From assembly GCF_028372415.1 (NCBI RefSeq), contig NC_092875.1, forward strand, positions 190,741,522 to 190,805,521: a stretch of DNA of 64,000 nucleotides. Reading direction: 5' to 3'. This DNA is from Notamacropus eugenii. Lineage: Eukaryota; Chordata; Mammalia; Diprotodontia; Macropodidae. Position numbers and translations under genes: made by a program. Under the pieces are notes generated by a model. That model searched no databases, had not been told where the DNA came from, and saw only the letters and a program-made list of their open reading frames with translations. Within the stretch, counting starts at the first letter, position 1, and each line of letters starts with the position of its first letter. Below are positions 12,126 to 23,742 of the stretch, piece by piece.

Positions 12126-12985
12126 ACCTGATTTTTTTAAAAATTAATTTATTTTTAGTTTGCAACATTCAGTTCCACAAGCTTTTGAGTTCCAAATTTT
12201 CTACCTCTCCCCAAGACAGCATGAAATTTTATGCAGGCTCCATATATACATTCACATTAAATATATTTTCATGTTAGTCATGTTGCAAAGAAGGATTATA
12301 ATCAATGGAATGAAAGAAGAAACAAAAAATAAAAACGAGAGAGAGCAAACAGTATGCTTTGATCTCCATTCAGACTCCATAGTTCTTTCTTTGGATATGG
12401 ATGGCATTTTCCATCACAAGCCTTTTGGAATTGTTTTAGAACCTTGCATTGCTGAAAAGAGCCAAGTCTATGAAAGGCAGTCATCCAACAATATGGCTGT
12501 AACCGTGTACAATGTTCTCCTGGTTCTGCGCCCCTCCCTCAGCATCAGTTCATATAAGTCTTTCCAGATTTTTCTGAAGTCCTCCTGCTCCTCATTTCTT
12601 ATAGCACAATAGTATTCCATTACGTTCATATACCATAACTTGTTCAGCCATTCCCCAGTTGATGGGCATCCCCTCAATTTTCAGTTCTTTGACACCATAA
12701 AAAGAGCTGCTATAAAAATATTTTTAGATATGTGAGTTCTTTTCTCATTTGTATGATCTCTTTGGAATACAGCCCTAGAAGTGGTATTACAGGGCAAAAG
12801 GGTATGCATATTTTTATTAGCCCTTTGGGCATAGTTCCAAATTGCTTTCCAAAATGGTTGGATCAGTTCACAACTCCACCAACAATGAATTAGTGTTTCA
12901 ATTTTCCCACATCTTCTCCAGCATTTATAATTTTCCTCTTTTGTCACATTAGCCAATCTGACAGGTGTGATGTGGTACCTAAGAT
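12126..12985 (-). mobile_element. L1 LINE 3' end, minus strand, ORF2 C-terminus readable
   Basis: Two minus-strand pieces encode the L1 ORF2 C-terminal part: at 12681-12956 the Cys-rich segment CWRRCGK...TLIHCWWSC and FIAALFMVSKN, and at 12468-12677 CPSTGEWLNKLWYMNVMEYY. The 3'UTR with its purine-rich tract follows to 12126. 5' truncated, with the frame broken between the two pieces. Confidence 0.93.
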
Positions 12986-13335
12986 CAACACCTGCTTTCT
13001 AAAAGGATAGTCTTTTTGATACTACATAAGCCCCTGTCTCCTGCCCCTTAATGTCAATCATATATACATACTATCTTTTTTTTCCTGCTTAGCCAATAGG
13101 CCCTCTTCTTGACTATCTAAGAATCCTTTTCTGAACTTTTGCTGCAACATCTCTTCTCAAGGCTCAAATACCTTAACCTGGTTCTCACTGCTAACTACTA
13201 AGTTAACCTAGACCTTGGATGTCCAAGATACTGTTGATTAATGGGGGTTAGGACATATGTTCCTATTGGAAAGTGTTCTTAGGTACCATGTTTCTTAAAA
13301 TTATACTGAAACCATTCATAATTTGCTATGCATGT
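12986..13335. other. No recognised feature
   Basis: A stretch of 350 bases with nothing recognised. Confidence 0.4.
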
Positions 13336-13608
13336 GTTCGTCCTTCATTGCCAAAGAAGACCATGCCATCAAAGAAATAATGACATGACTTGCACTTGAC
13401 TTTGTTTTTGTTGTTGTTGTTGTTTTTTTTTTTTAGTGAGGGAGGGCTGTGCAGGTCACCAGCCTCACTTCTCTTCCAAAGCCATCTGGATCCAGTGACC
13501 AGATACTCATCAGGATGACTGGAGATGACCCAGGATGAGGCAATTGGGGTTAAGTGACTTGCCCAAGGTCACACAGCTAGTGAGCGTCAAGTGTCCGAGG
13601 TGAGATGC
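13336..13608 (-). mobile_element. WSINE1-like SINE, minus strand, head truncated
   Basis: Antisense of the element at 46426-46747: GTCCTTCATTGCCAAAGAAG, then GAGGGAGGGCTGTGCAGGTC, ATCCAGTGACCAGATACTCA, and the tRNA-related AAGTGACTTGCCCAAGGTCA. A TTG/T-rich expansion lies at 13402-13436. Confidence 0.85.
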
Positions 13609-14034
13609 TCAGCTATTAGGAAGAATATCATGGAGTTTTACTTCCTGATGGTTGACGGTTGTTGTTTTTTTTTTCTTTAAGAGCATTAGGAGTTTTAGTG
13701 GAGTGAGAAATACAGTGGAATAAAGGAGACTTAGCTATTTGTTTTGTTTCAAAATGCTGGTAAAAATATTTTATTCTTACCTTCTTTATTTGAAAATGTG
13801 AGCAAATTCAGCCTAGGACAACACGCCTCACATCTGGTGAGCCATATGGTACCCAAGACAACCAATACTCATTGAGGGACAAAGGTATTGCAAACATTCA
13901 TATCATCACTACTTTCTAGTCTGACATCATTGTTCCAGTTAACCCCACTGTCCTGAGATGACACCTGTTCCAATAGCTTTGAACTTAAAGCAAGAAACAA
14001 CAAGCTATAAGAAAGGTGGGGGTTAGAAGACAAT
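13609..14034. other. No recognised feature
   Basis: AT-rich single-copy-looking sequence. Confidence 0.4.
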
Positions 14035-14965
14035 TAATTTTTAAATTATATTTTCTTTTTCTTCAATTACATGTAAAAGCTTTTAACATTTCAGGGTTGT
14101 TTTTTTTAAGTTTTGAGTTCCAAATTCTATTCTTTCTTCTATCCCTTTGCCCCTCCCTGAGATGATAAGCAATCTGATATATTACACATGTGCAATCGTG
14201 TAAAACATATTTCTATATGAATCATTTTGTGGAAGAAAACTTCAATCAAAAAAATAAAAGAAGGAAATAAAGTGAAAAATACTATGCTTCGGTCAATATT
14301 CTGACACCATCAGTTCTTCCTTTGGAGGCAGAAAGCATTTTTTATCATTAGTCCTTTGGAATTGTTTTGGATCATTGTATTGCTGAGAATAGCTAAGCCA
14401 TTCACAACTTTTCATCATAAAATCTTGCTGTCACTATGTACAATATTCTCCTCATTCTTCTCACTTCACTTTCTATTGGTTCATGTAAGCCTTTCCAGGT
14501 TTTTCTGAAATTAGCCTGCTTATTATTTCTTGTAACACAATAGTATTCCATTACAATCATATATCACAATTTGTTCAGTCATTCCCCAATTGATATATAT
14601 TTGAGAAGGTTGCAATTTCCAATTCTTAGCCATCACTAAAAGAACTTCTATAAATATTTTTGTACAAATAGGTCTTTTCCCTGCTCCTCCCCTTCTTAAT
14701 CTCTTTGGGATAGAGACCTAATAGTGGTATTACTGGATCAAAGGGTATACACAGTTTTATAGCCTTTTGGATATAGTTCCAGATTGCTCTCTAGAATTGT
14801 CGGACCAGTTCACAGCTTCCCCAACAGTTCATTAGTGTCCCAGTCTTTACACATCTGCTCCAACATTTATCATTTTCCTTTTCTGTCATATTAGTCAATC
14901 TGATGGATATAAGGTGGTATCTCAGAGTTATTTTCATTTGTATTCTCTAATCAACAAATCATTTT
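14035..14965 (-). mobile_element. L1 LINE 3' end, minus strand
   Basis: Antisense L1 3'UTR (CAATTACATGTAAAAGCTTT, TTTTGAGTTCCAAATTCTAT), then ORF2 end landmarks: AGCCTTTCCAGGTTTTTCTG, TATTCCATTACAATCATATA, GGATCAAAGGGTATACACAG and CCAACATTTATCATTTTCCT. 5' truncated near 14965. Confidence 0.9.
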
Positions 14966-15811
14966 TAATGAGTTTAATGCCTTACTATTTAAATACTTTA
15001 ATAAAGATCTCTCTCCTCCTCTTACTCTTTGTGTCTTCAGAGTTTAATATAGGCTTATGGTTTTTCTTTTTAAAATTCTAGGCAATTACTTTCATAGATT
15101 CATTTTTGTCCTTTCCCCCTGATATTTTGGGGAACTAGTTGTGCTGAATGTTAATGAAATTCAATAAATTCAGTTCACCTAGATAAGGGGAAAAAAATCT
15201 CTTCCCTCCCCTTGCCACTGATCTGAGACTGTGCTTTCTGCTTTAAAAGTACACTCTGAAAAAATCTTTACTAGTCACTATTTCAAGAACTTACTCCTCC
15301 ATATGAAACATTCAGAATACAAAAAGTTAGATCAACTTTACATAGAAAGAAAACTTCTTACAAAGGTATCAGCAACAAACAAATAAAGTTTTAGAGAGTA
15401 GAAAACTCCAAAAGAGTAAATGATGCTAAGTTCACTGGGCAATAATCGGGCATAGAGACTGAATAGTGCCATGAGTTAGGTACATTCAGGCAAACAGCAA
15501 ATTCTGTCTACACAAATCATTCCTTAGTCAGGGAAGCTGTCAAGTCTCTAGATCCTGTAGTGAGTCATTCTGGAGCAACCACACCCTTTACTTACAGTTG
15601 TCTTCTACGATGACACGTCTCTCCTTCCATCTAGCAAAACTACACTTCCCAGCAGCAGCCCCTACCTATGCTAGGTGTCATGAGACATGAAAACAAAAAG
15701 TATTTCCACTTTACCGTTTAGCTGTAAAGCATATATACGTAATATAATTTATTCTCATATTTGATGATTATTCCTAAAGGATTCATTTTGGGTTCTGATT
15801 CAAGAATCTTT
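14966..15811. other. No recognised gene; possibly decayed repeat
   Basis: 15000-15060 (AATAAAGATCTCTCTCC then TTTGTGTCTTCAG) resembles the end of a retroviral LTR, but no start or partner was found. The rest is unassigned. Confidence 0.35.
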
Positions 15812-16063
15812 ATGTATTTTTGCTATTATTGTTTAGTTGTTTCAGTCATGTCCAGCTCTTCATGACTCCACTTGGGGTTTTCATGACAAAAATACTGGAG
15901 TGGTTTGCCATTTCCTTTTCCAGACTGAGGCAAAGAGGATTAAGTGACTTTCCCAGGGTCATGCAGATAGTAAGTGTCTAAGGCCAGATTTGAACTCAGG
16001 TCTTTCTGACTTCAGACTGAGTACTCCATCCACTGCTCCACCTAGCTGCCCAAATGTATTTTT
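15812..16063 (-). mobile_element. MAR1-like SINE, minus strand, with a perfect 10-bp target duplication
   Basis: The SINE body is 15822-16053. ATGTATTTTT occurs on both sides (15812-15821 and 16054-16063). Internal landmarks: CAGTCATGTCCAGCTCTTCA, GGTTTTCATGACAAAAATAC, CTGGAGTGGTTTGCCATTTC, and a tRNA-like head ending CTCCACCTAGCTGCC. Confidence 0.92.
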
Positions 16064-16084
16064 ACCAAGGGATTAATTAGGAAT

Positions 16085-16265
16085 GGATGGCACAGTGGAT
16101 AACAGCATTGGGTTTGGCACCAGCAAAACCAAGTTCAAGTCTTGGCTTAGTCAACCTGTGTGACCTTAGGCATATCACTTAACCTATTTGGTCTCAGTTC
16201 CTTCATCTGAAAAATAAATGCACTGGACCATGTGATTCCTGAGATCCCTCTAGTTTAAATACATG
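16085..16265 (+). repeat. tRNA-derived SINE, plus strand
   Basis: GGATGGCACAGTGGATAACA head, CAAGTTCAAGTC B-box-like, then TGACCTTAGGCATATCACTT and a GGACCATGTGATTCCTGAGA tail. Confidence 0.75.
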
Positions 16266-17245
16266 AAACTCTGGATTCATTTCCTTTTCTAAAAGGTGAT
16301 CTGTGCAATGTCTAATAAGGTACATTGAGACACTGTACGTTTCCTGATAAAGTGCTCTCAAGGACTGTTCTCAAGCAGTACAAAGAGCCCTTCCCAAGAT
16401 GAACCTTCAGGTGCAAAGAAAAAAAAGAGAACAGGGCTTCTCTCAGGACAAAAGCCAAATGGTGACTTGGAATATTTGGGAAAGTTCGCCCCTTCTTGTT
16501 TGTTTGAACAGGATCATGTCTAAACTCATTCTCAGGCTTGTTTTTGCCAAGACATTTCTAAATTGTGTACCATTTGTACAGAAGCCTGAACAAAACTATG
16601 GTTTGGGGTGCTGAGTCTTTCTTGAGGCAGACTTTTCTGTAGACATACCACACCCTCTTGCTCTACACCCTTTCTGGAACCCTCTATGCTAACATCTCAT
16701 GCCCTAAGGTAAAGCCAGGGCTTCTTTGGACAAATTCCTAGTGCCTTCTGACTGTGACAACATAGGGGTGACTTATGTGAGACCCCATCTTCTTTTATAA
16801 AACAGCTGGTTTTTGCTCAGAACTTGGAGGCGTCTTGATGTATGGAGTAACAAGTGACTCAAGTATTCCAGCGAATCAGGGCAATTTTGGATCTGTAGAC
16901 TTTCTTTAAAAAGGATCTAGTTCTTGCACTGATTCTATTTCCTTCCTTAGTAGCAAATGCTTCTCTAAATGAAGGAAATGAATTTTTATGGGTAAATCAG
17001 TGGCCACATAAGAAAAAAGGAAAAAAACCCAGCTCAGACACAAAACTTATATATCCTACTGAGATTTCTTGAAGGATATTCTTTATGGCCAAAAGAAGCC
17101 TCAGAAGGGCTAGAAATGGAGAGTTCTGCTAGACTTTCAGTCTCTATTTCACCGGTGGGTTTCCATGAGCTATTTGAGCAGGTACATTAGATTTCAGATT
17201 AGCTCATGGGGATATAACAATAAAAATTGCTTCCAAGCATTCCTT
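16266..17245. other. No recognised gene or repeat
   Basis: About 1 kb unassigned. A 71-codon frame at 16399-16614 has no recognisable similarity. TTTTATAAAACAGCTGG near 16792 is TATA-like and could be an old LTR promoter, without further support. Confidence 0.35.
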
Positions 17246-17790
17246 TTTTAAAAATAACATTTTGTTTTCCTCCAATTACATGTAAAAACAATTTTTAATA
17301 TTTGTTGTGGATTTTTTTAAGTTTTGAATTCCAAATTCTATCCTTCCTTTTCTCCCCTCCCTGAGATGGCAAGCAATCTGATTTAGGTTATACATGCGCG
17401 AACATGTAAAATATTTCCATATTAGTCATTTTGTACAAGAAGATTAAGAAAGGAGGAAAAGAAGAAAGGATGGAAAGAAGAAAAAAGAAAGGAAGGAAGG
17501 AAGAAAGGAGGGAAGGAGGAAAGGAAGGAAGACAGAAAGGAAGAATGAAAGAGAGGGAAAGAAAGAAAACAGTACACTTCAGTCTGTATTCAGATATCAG
17601 TTCTTTCTTTGGAGGTGGAAGGCATTTTTCATCATGAATCCTTTGGGGTAGTCTTGGATCATTGCATTGCTGAAAACACCTAAACGATTCAGGGTATTTC
17701 ATCATACAATATTGCTGTTACCGTATACAATGTTCTCCTGGTTCTGTTCACTTCTCTTTGTATCGGTTCACGTAAGTCGTTCCAGGTCAA
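17246..17790 (-). mobile_element. L1 LINE 3'UTR, minus strand, with an expanded GGAA tract
   Basis: Begins CTCCAATTACATGTAAAAAC and TTTTGAATTCCAAATTCTAT, ends in ATTGCTGTTACCGTATACAA and CTCCTGGTTCTGTTCACTTC. Between lies a purine-rich GGAA/GAAA array at 17441-17570 at the place where sister copies have a short purine tract. Confidence 0.88.
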
Positions 17791-18734
17791 GCATTCTTTT
17801 TAATATACGATGGTTCTCATCTCTGACACGTGTCAGTGATATTTTTGCCAGTTTTCTTCACTTCCAAGGAGTGCTAGGGCAGTAGGGAAGCAAAGTAGTA
17901 TTTGAACTGCCATTGGAAATCTAGGCAAATAAATCTTTGAATATTATAATTGGTTGAGAGAACAAAGAAGAGAAAAAAGCATGGAGGGAGAGATAGTCTG
18001 ATTCATCCCATGGCTTACTTAGCAAATTTATTATATCTATCCTCTTAGATATAGAAACTTTCTCTTATGGCCTTGGCTGGAGTTTTAGGAAACTTCCCCA
18101 AAGTCTAGGAGATCACTCCTCCACAGAGGCAGCTACAGCTAAAGTGGTCCGAGGCTCAGGAAATACAATGATAGTCAGAAGGAATACGGGTACTGTTAAT
18201 TTCATTCATGGCTTGATTTTTCTCACTTAACTCTCGAGATAATCTCAACTTTAAAGTGTACTATAGATACAGTAAACAGATTAACATTTACTAAGATATC
18301 TCACATTGATGAAATTAATCAGAAGGAGATTAGGTGACTTGGTGGAATCTGGATGTCCAGAATCTAGAGGACAAGACTATTGTGATTTCCCATATGCTCC
18401 CATGACTTTGGCAGAATATTGCCTTTGTCTACCACTATGTGCTGCTACCCCTATTTGTCCCCTTCAGGTTTCCTTTATTCCCTTTAAAATGTGTACCCCC
18501 AAAAAGATATTTTGCTTTTAGCATCATTGAATAGTTTAATTTATTTTGTTAAATCTCCTTAAAGTTCCTGGGCAGCTTCAGTGGCTTTGGATTCCAGAGG
18601 ACAGTTTGTTAAGTAAATGATTGAAAAAACAAAATAATTATCAAAGGCTAGAGAGCTCCTGATGCTGAATATCGAATACAAAGTATTTCTTAAGGAAACT
18701 TATCTTAACTATATGAGGTAGAAAGAAAACTGAT
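17791..18734. other. No recognised feature
   Basis: About 0.9 kb of single-copy-looking sequence. The 71-codon frame at 18306-18521 has no recognised similarity. Confidence 0.4.
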
Positions 18735-19570
18735 TTCATTTTTAATATTTTTTTATTTTTTAAATTATCAGATATTCTTAATTGATCTGGCTTTCTCACT
18801 CCCTATCCCTACACTAAGCAAATTTTTTAAACCCCTTAATATAAAGCTATCTAGTCGGATAAATCAAATTTCCAAATTAGCCATGTCCAGAAAATGAATG
18901 TCTTTTTCTATATTTTAAGTTCATCTCCTCTTTGTCAGGAGGTGAGTGGCATGTTTTATCTTCATTCTTTTAGATTCATAGTTGTTATCCTTTAGTTGAT
19001 CTTCATCAGAGTTCTAAAGTCAGAGTTGTTTTCTTTATAATGCTAAAAATTAATTCTGCTCCTAATTCTGCCCACTGTTTTCAGTTCATAGAGGTCTTCC
19101 TCGTATCCTCTGAAACTGCTCATTGTATCATTTCTTATGGCACACTAGCACTCCATTCACAACTATACAGTTCAGCAACTGCCTGGTCATAGTTCCAAAT
19201 TGTTTTCTAGAATGGCTGGGTCAATTTTCAACTCCACTAGCAGAGCAATGCATTAATGATGTTTCCCCAAAGTCCCTCCACTTGTAATTTTCCTCTTTTT
19301 CTGCTTTGCCTGTCTAATAGTTGAAAGATGGAATCTCTAAGTTGTTTTAACTGTCATTTTTCTTATTATTGGTGATTTAGAGCATTTTTTCCATATGGCT
19401 ATTGATGGCTTAGATTTCTTCTTTCAAAAGTGATCTTTTCATATCCCTTGACTATTTATTTCTTGGGAAATTGATCTTACTCTTATAAATTTGAATCAGT
19501 TCTTTGTATATCTTGGAAATAAGACTTTTATCTGAAAAATTCATTGCAAGGCTTTTATCTTCCTCAGCTA
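18735..19570 (-). mobile_element. Older L1 LINE 3' end, minus strand
   Basis: Same subfamily look as 3346-5769: TTTTAAATTATCAGATATTC start, TCTCCTCTTTGTCAGGAGGT, then ATGGCTGGGTCAATTTTCAA and TTTAGAGCATTTTTTCCATA. Highly diverged. Confidence 0.75.
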
Positions 19571-20250
19571 TCTCTTTACCCCAATTCACATTCAGCTTTT
19601 GTCAAAGAGCCACATAAAACTATATACATGTGTGATTTTTGTAAATTCCTTTGCTTTCCACTCAGCTTTGCATTTGCAGCTCTGCTTGATATGAATCCAT
19701 TGAACAAGATGCCCCCTTACCGTGTAACCCCTGGTGTTCTTCCCCTCTGCTTCCCTTCCCACTCCCACTTCCCCACATTCCTGTTTTCCTGCTTCCTTTT
19801 CTGGGTTGTCTTCCTCCATCAGATTGTAAGCTTCTTGAGGGCAGGGGCTATCTTTTTCTCATTTGTATCCCCAGTACTTAGCATAGTTCATAGCTTCCCA
19901 GCTCGATTTAGTTATTTTTTTCTTTTGTTCATTAAAAGGGTCATTCCCTGACTACTTCTTAAAGAGGCCTTCTCACTCAATGGGCATTACCTTACTTTAA
20001 GTGAGTACCTGAAAAGGTGAAGGTCTTCCACTGCATCCTGGGCCATCTCCAGTCATCGTGATGAATATTTGGTCACTGGACCCAGATGGCTCAGGAGGAG
20101 AAAGTGATGTTGGTGACCTTGCACAGCCCTCCCTCACTCAAAAGAAAGTCAAGTCATGTCATCATTTCTCTGATGTCATGGTCTTCGAAAATGAAAGATG
20201 AACACAGCTCCTAGTAGGTGCTTAATAATGTTTATTTGATTGAATTCTTC
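19571..20250 (+). repeat. L2 LINE 3' end, plus strand, interrupted by a WSINE-tail repeat
   Basis: L2 runs to about 19895 (GATTGTAAGCTTCTTGAGGG, GTATCCCCAGTACTTAGCAT) and its last part resumes at 20213 (AGTAGGTGCTTAATAATGTT, then GATTGAATTC). The material between is a separate insertion. Confidence 0.75.
19896..20212 (+). mobile_element. Longer repeat sharing its 3' tail with WSINE1, plus strand
   Basis: The 5' part (AAGTGAGTACCTGAAAAGG and upstream) differs from the tRNA SINE, while the 3' part from ATCCTGGGCCATCTCCAGTC to TCATGGTCTTCGAAAATGAA is the WSINE1 tail. It sits inside an L2. Confidence 0.7.
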
Positions 20251-20569
20251 CCATTTAGCAACTACCAGAGATATATCCTCTCTAATTTTTCTTAAGTTCT
20301 ATTTGTATTCTTATTCCAACTTAGAAAAACTCATTTTATTCTTTTAAGTCCTTAATTTCATCACTTTTTAAGATTCTTGTTTATTTTCTTACAATTACGT
20401 AACATATAGTTTGCAATTAATGAATAATATATTTTTAATAACAACTAATATAAGAAACCAAGTTTGGGCAAGGAAGAAATGAAGGATGTTTCAAAATCAT
20501 GAAATATGTAATTTTTAAAGATCAAAGACTAAAGATACTCCCTCAAGGTCATAGACCATATCTTGTATT
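20251..20569. other. No recognised feature
   Basis: AT-rich sequence with nothing recognised. Confidence 0.4.
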
Positions 20570-20905
20570 GTTTTCCTAGAATCATAAAACCTCCGCTTTG
20601 GAAGGGTTTTTAATAGCGATCTAGTCCAACACTTATGTGAACAGGGATCTCTTCTACAACATCCCCATCAAGTAGTTATCAAACATCTGCTTGAAGATCT
20701 TCAGAGATGAGGAACTCATTACCTTATAAGGAAGCCTATTCCTCCTAAGTGTTTGCTTTTATTTTTTGTTTTTAATATCAAGCTAAAATCTGCCTCTTTG
20801 AAACTTCCACCCAACTATCCCAGCTATCTGGAGCCAAACAAAAGAATCTAATTCCTCTTCCACATGACAGCCTTTGAACCTAGGAAAAGTATAAAGGAAA
20901 TAGCA
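20570..20905 (-). repeat. CR1/L3 LINE 3' end, minus strand
   Basis: TAGAATCATAAAACCTCCGC, CGATCTAGTCCAACACTTAT, GAGGAACTCATTACCTTATA, AAATCTGCCTCTTTGAAACT and CCTCTTCCACATGACAGCCT are the antisense of the CR1/L3 3' part. Confidence 0.8.
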
Positions 20906-21515
20906 AACTAAAGGGATTTTTATACTTTTTAATCCTTTTTAGGTACTTTGAAACATTTGGGCTGAGCTTTGCAAATAAAGAATACTGTCAGGATTCCTGC
21001 TACAAGGGCCAGATCTCTCCCTCTAGATGAAGCTGATGAGAAACTGGGGTTTTCTTCACTCACCCAGGCATTCTCCCTATCCAGAATTTGATTCAGTGGA
21101 GGCCCAGGGAGAGACAAGTTTGTCCCCTAATGAAATACCAGGTATGCTAAGAAGACATGGCTCTACATTTGACAAGGATATAACAAAGAATCCTCTGTTG
21201 GTGAAGAGTATTCTGGGGGCATCTAGGTGGCACAGTGAATACAGCACCAGCTTCAGACACTCACCAGCTATGTGACCCTTGGCATAATCACTTAACACCA
21301 ACTGCCTCCAAAAAAAGAGCATCCCACTATGGAATATTAAGCTAGTGGTAGTGTGACTGCATAGCTTTGAGTTTGGATGTCAGACAGTAGCAGCTCTCTT
21401 CAAATGCTCCTTGATACTTTGATCAGCCCTGCTTGGGTCTGAGCTTCCTGTAGCCTTGCTAACCTTGGATGGGAAGCCATTGACTTCTCAAGCACCTCTT
21501 TCCTCCCCTGCTCCA
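20906..21515. other. Mostly unassigned; short SINE piece at 21210-21325
   Basis: 21210-21325 has a tRNA SINE head and CORE fragment (GGGCATCTAGGTGGCACAGT, GCTATGTGACCCTTGGCATA). Overlapping short frames at 21027-21322 are not convincing as genes. Confidence 0.5.
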
Positions 21516-21782
21516 AACTGTCATTGTTCACTGGTTTCAGTTGCATCTGACTCTTTGTGACTGTTCATTTGGGGTTTTCTTGACAAAGATCCTGGAGTAG
21601 TTTGCCATCTCCTTCTCCAGCTCATTTTATAGATGACAAAACAGAGGCCAACAGGATTATATGACTTGCCCAGGGTCGTACAGCTAGTGACTGTCTGAGG
21701 CCAGATTTGAACTCAGGAAGATGAGTGTTCCTGACTCCAGACCAGACACTTTATCCATTGTGCCACCTAGCCAGCTACCTTC
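21516..21782 (-). mobile_element. MAR1-like SINE, minus strand
   Basis: GTTTCAGTTGCATCTGACTC, GGGGTTTTCTTGACAAAGAT, ACTTGCCCAGGGTCGTACAG and GTGCCACCTAGCCAGCTACC. TGCTCCA-containing flanks (near 21510 and 21784) suggest a target duplication. Confidence 0.85.
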
Positions 21783-23265
21783 TTGCTCCAGGTACTGGAC
21801 CTTATTATCCATGCTCATAGCAGTTCTAGCCTATGCATTTTTATCTTGAATTCTGCTTAGTTCCATTTTCTTCTATTCTCCATGCAGGCTTACTAGATGC
21901 GACATTAGTGAAGGAGACCAGCTTCCTTAAACCATCATGCCTCTGACTTGGCAGATTTCCCCTCTTACTCAACTTTTGTGCCACTGTAATGTTCTCTAAG
22001 TCTGCCCTGCCCTGGTGAGGCTCCATTACCCATTTAGTTCAGTGCAAACATCATCACCACTAGTAATGCTGCACTGCAGCTTACACGCAGAAAAAGGGCT
22101 GGAAATTAACGCTCAAACAATGAGGAAGCAAGTTACCCATCTCCTTAGGCAGAGATGCTGGATTCAAGGTGCAGAATGAGACGGACATTTTTGAATGGGT
22201 TCAATGAGAGAATTTGTTTTGTTTGACAATGTTTATTTGTCACAAGAGTTTTGCTTTTCTTTTAAATGGGGAAAGGGTGCTGGAAGGGAGAAATAACAAA
22301 TGCTTATAACTTTAAAATTAAATTTCACAAAAAGCAATTCAAGGTCTAGGCAACCTTCTTTTCCTTTTCTTTCTGGGGAAGACATATCATAATCTGCACT
22401 GTGCATGTGAGTGTTTGAACTTTTATTATTTGTTAACATAATAAATGTAGAATGTAGCCCTTTATTTATTCCTTTTAAAAATTATCGATATCTTTTGTTT
22501 TTACATCACCTTCATTATCCAATACTTCTTAAAGTTTAATAGATCAGGCACATTAAATTAGTCCCATTAAGTTACAGCAGGAAGCATTTTAGGCTCACAG
22601 GTACATGTTGTCTGGCATATTATCTGTAACCATGGAAAAAAATTTTCCACTTTCTCTTCTTACCACATTTTTTTTTCTGCCTTGTATTCAGTTTCTAAAT
22701 ATGTGGGAGGTATTTCCCTAGGGGTTTAATCACTGGGCACAAATGCTTCTGTTCCTAACCATCTTCATGGTGAGTGTGAAATCATAAGTGATAGAAACCT
22801 GTCTTCAGAAGGAAATGATGAAGAAATGTGCTAGATTTTTTTGGGAAACAGGGCTGGAGCCAGGGAGGTGGGGCCACTGCCAAAATCTAGCCTTATTAAA
22901 AAAGAGGGAGCCCTTATCTCTTTGTCAATTCGCTAGGCCTAAATACTTCATGCCTGAAGAATGTTTGCCCTTAACAGGGCTGGGACTGTGACTTGAATTG
23001 ATGGCAGCTTTCCTTGTCCTGAATCGAAAAACACCTATTCACGAAATCTTTTCACCCTCTGGACATTCCATCAATTTAACTCCTCCTCCTTCCTGCCTCC
23101 CTGCTAAAATAATAAAACAGGACATTTTTCATTCTGAAAACAAATGACTCATAAACATATCCACCATCTAGCATTTTCAGATGCTCATAAGTGATTGAGT
23201 CTGGCTACGGGGTGGGCCCTGACCTCCCTGAACTTAAAGGACAACAAGCCCTGGTTTTCTGAGTG
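21783..23265. other. Repeat-poor stretch of about 1.5 kb, no gene recognised
   Basis: The longest part of the left 50 kb in which I recognise no interspersed repeat. The open frames reach only 60-70 codons. It is the best place to look for conserved non-coding sequence between KIF13A and NHLRC1. Confidence 0.4.
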
Positions 23266-23470
23266 GGAGAAACACTATGCTTATTACCTGGAGGCCAGGA
23301 ATGAGTCCTAAATTTACCAGTTCCCAATCATCTGACCTTGGGCACCTGAGTCTCTGTTTCTTTGCCTATAAAAATGAAGTCAATAATATTCACCCTATTT
23401 ACTTTGTAAACTTTAAAGTATTATGGAAATTTATTTTTATTATCTATATCACCAAAATGTCATGAGAGCT
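23266..23470 (+). repeat. THER/MIR-type SINE, plus strand, diverged
   Basis: TCATCTGACCTTGGGCACCT, TTTGCCTATAAAAATGAAGT and the tail TTTGTAAACTTTAAAGTATT. Confidence 0.6.
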
Positions 23471-23589
23471 TTTTGTATGTTCTAAAGGATTATGATGAGA
23501 GCCTCTACTATTCTTATTATTAGCTCATTCTCAATAGATTTCAAATAGAAACAGGTCTGAGACAAGTTGCTATCTTATTATTTTTAGTT

Positions 23590-23742
23590 TATATTTTGTA
23601 TGTTCTAGGGATTACTGCACAAGAGATGAAATAATTTTCCTGGGGTCACCCAGATAGTAAGTGTTTGAGGCAGAATTGAAACTCAGATGTGTCTGATTCT
23701 GTGTCTCATGATTATTCACTGTACCACTTAGCTTCCCAGGTG
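23590..23742 (-). repeat. MIR, minus strand
   Basis: TCCTGGGGTCACCCAGATAG, TAAGTGTTTGAGGCAGAATT and CACTGTACCACTTAGCTTCC are antisense MIR. Confidence 0.7.

Noticed and set aside
12160-12612. 150-codon plus frame
   Set aside because: Antisense of an L1 ORF2 end and 3'UTR.
14990-15060. Possible LTR end
   Set aside because: AATAAAGATCTCTCTCC looks LTR-like but no start, partner or target duplication is visible.
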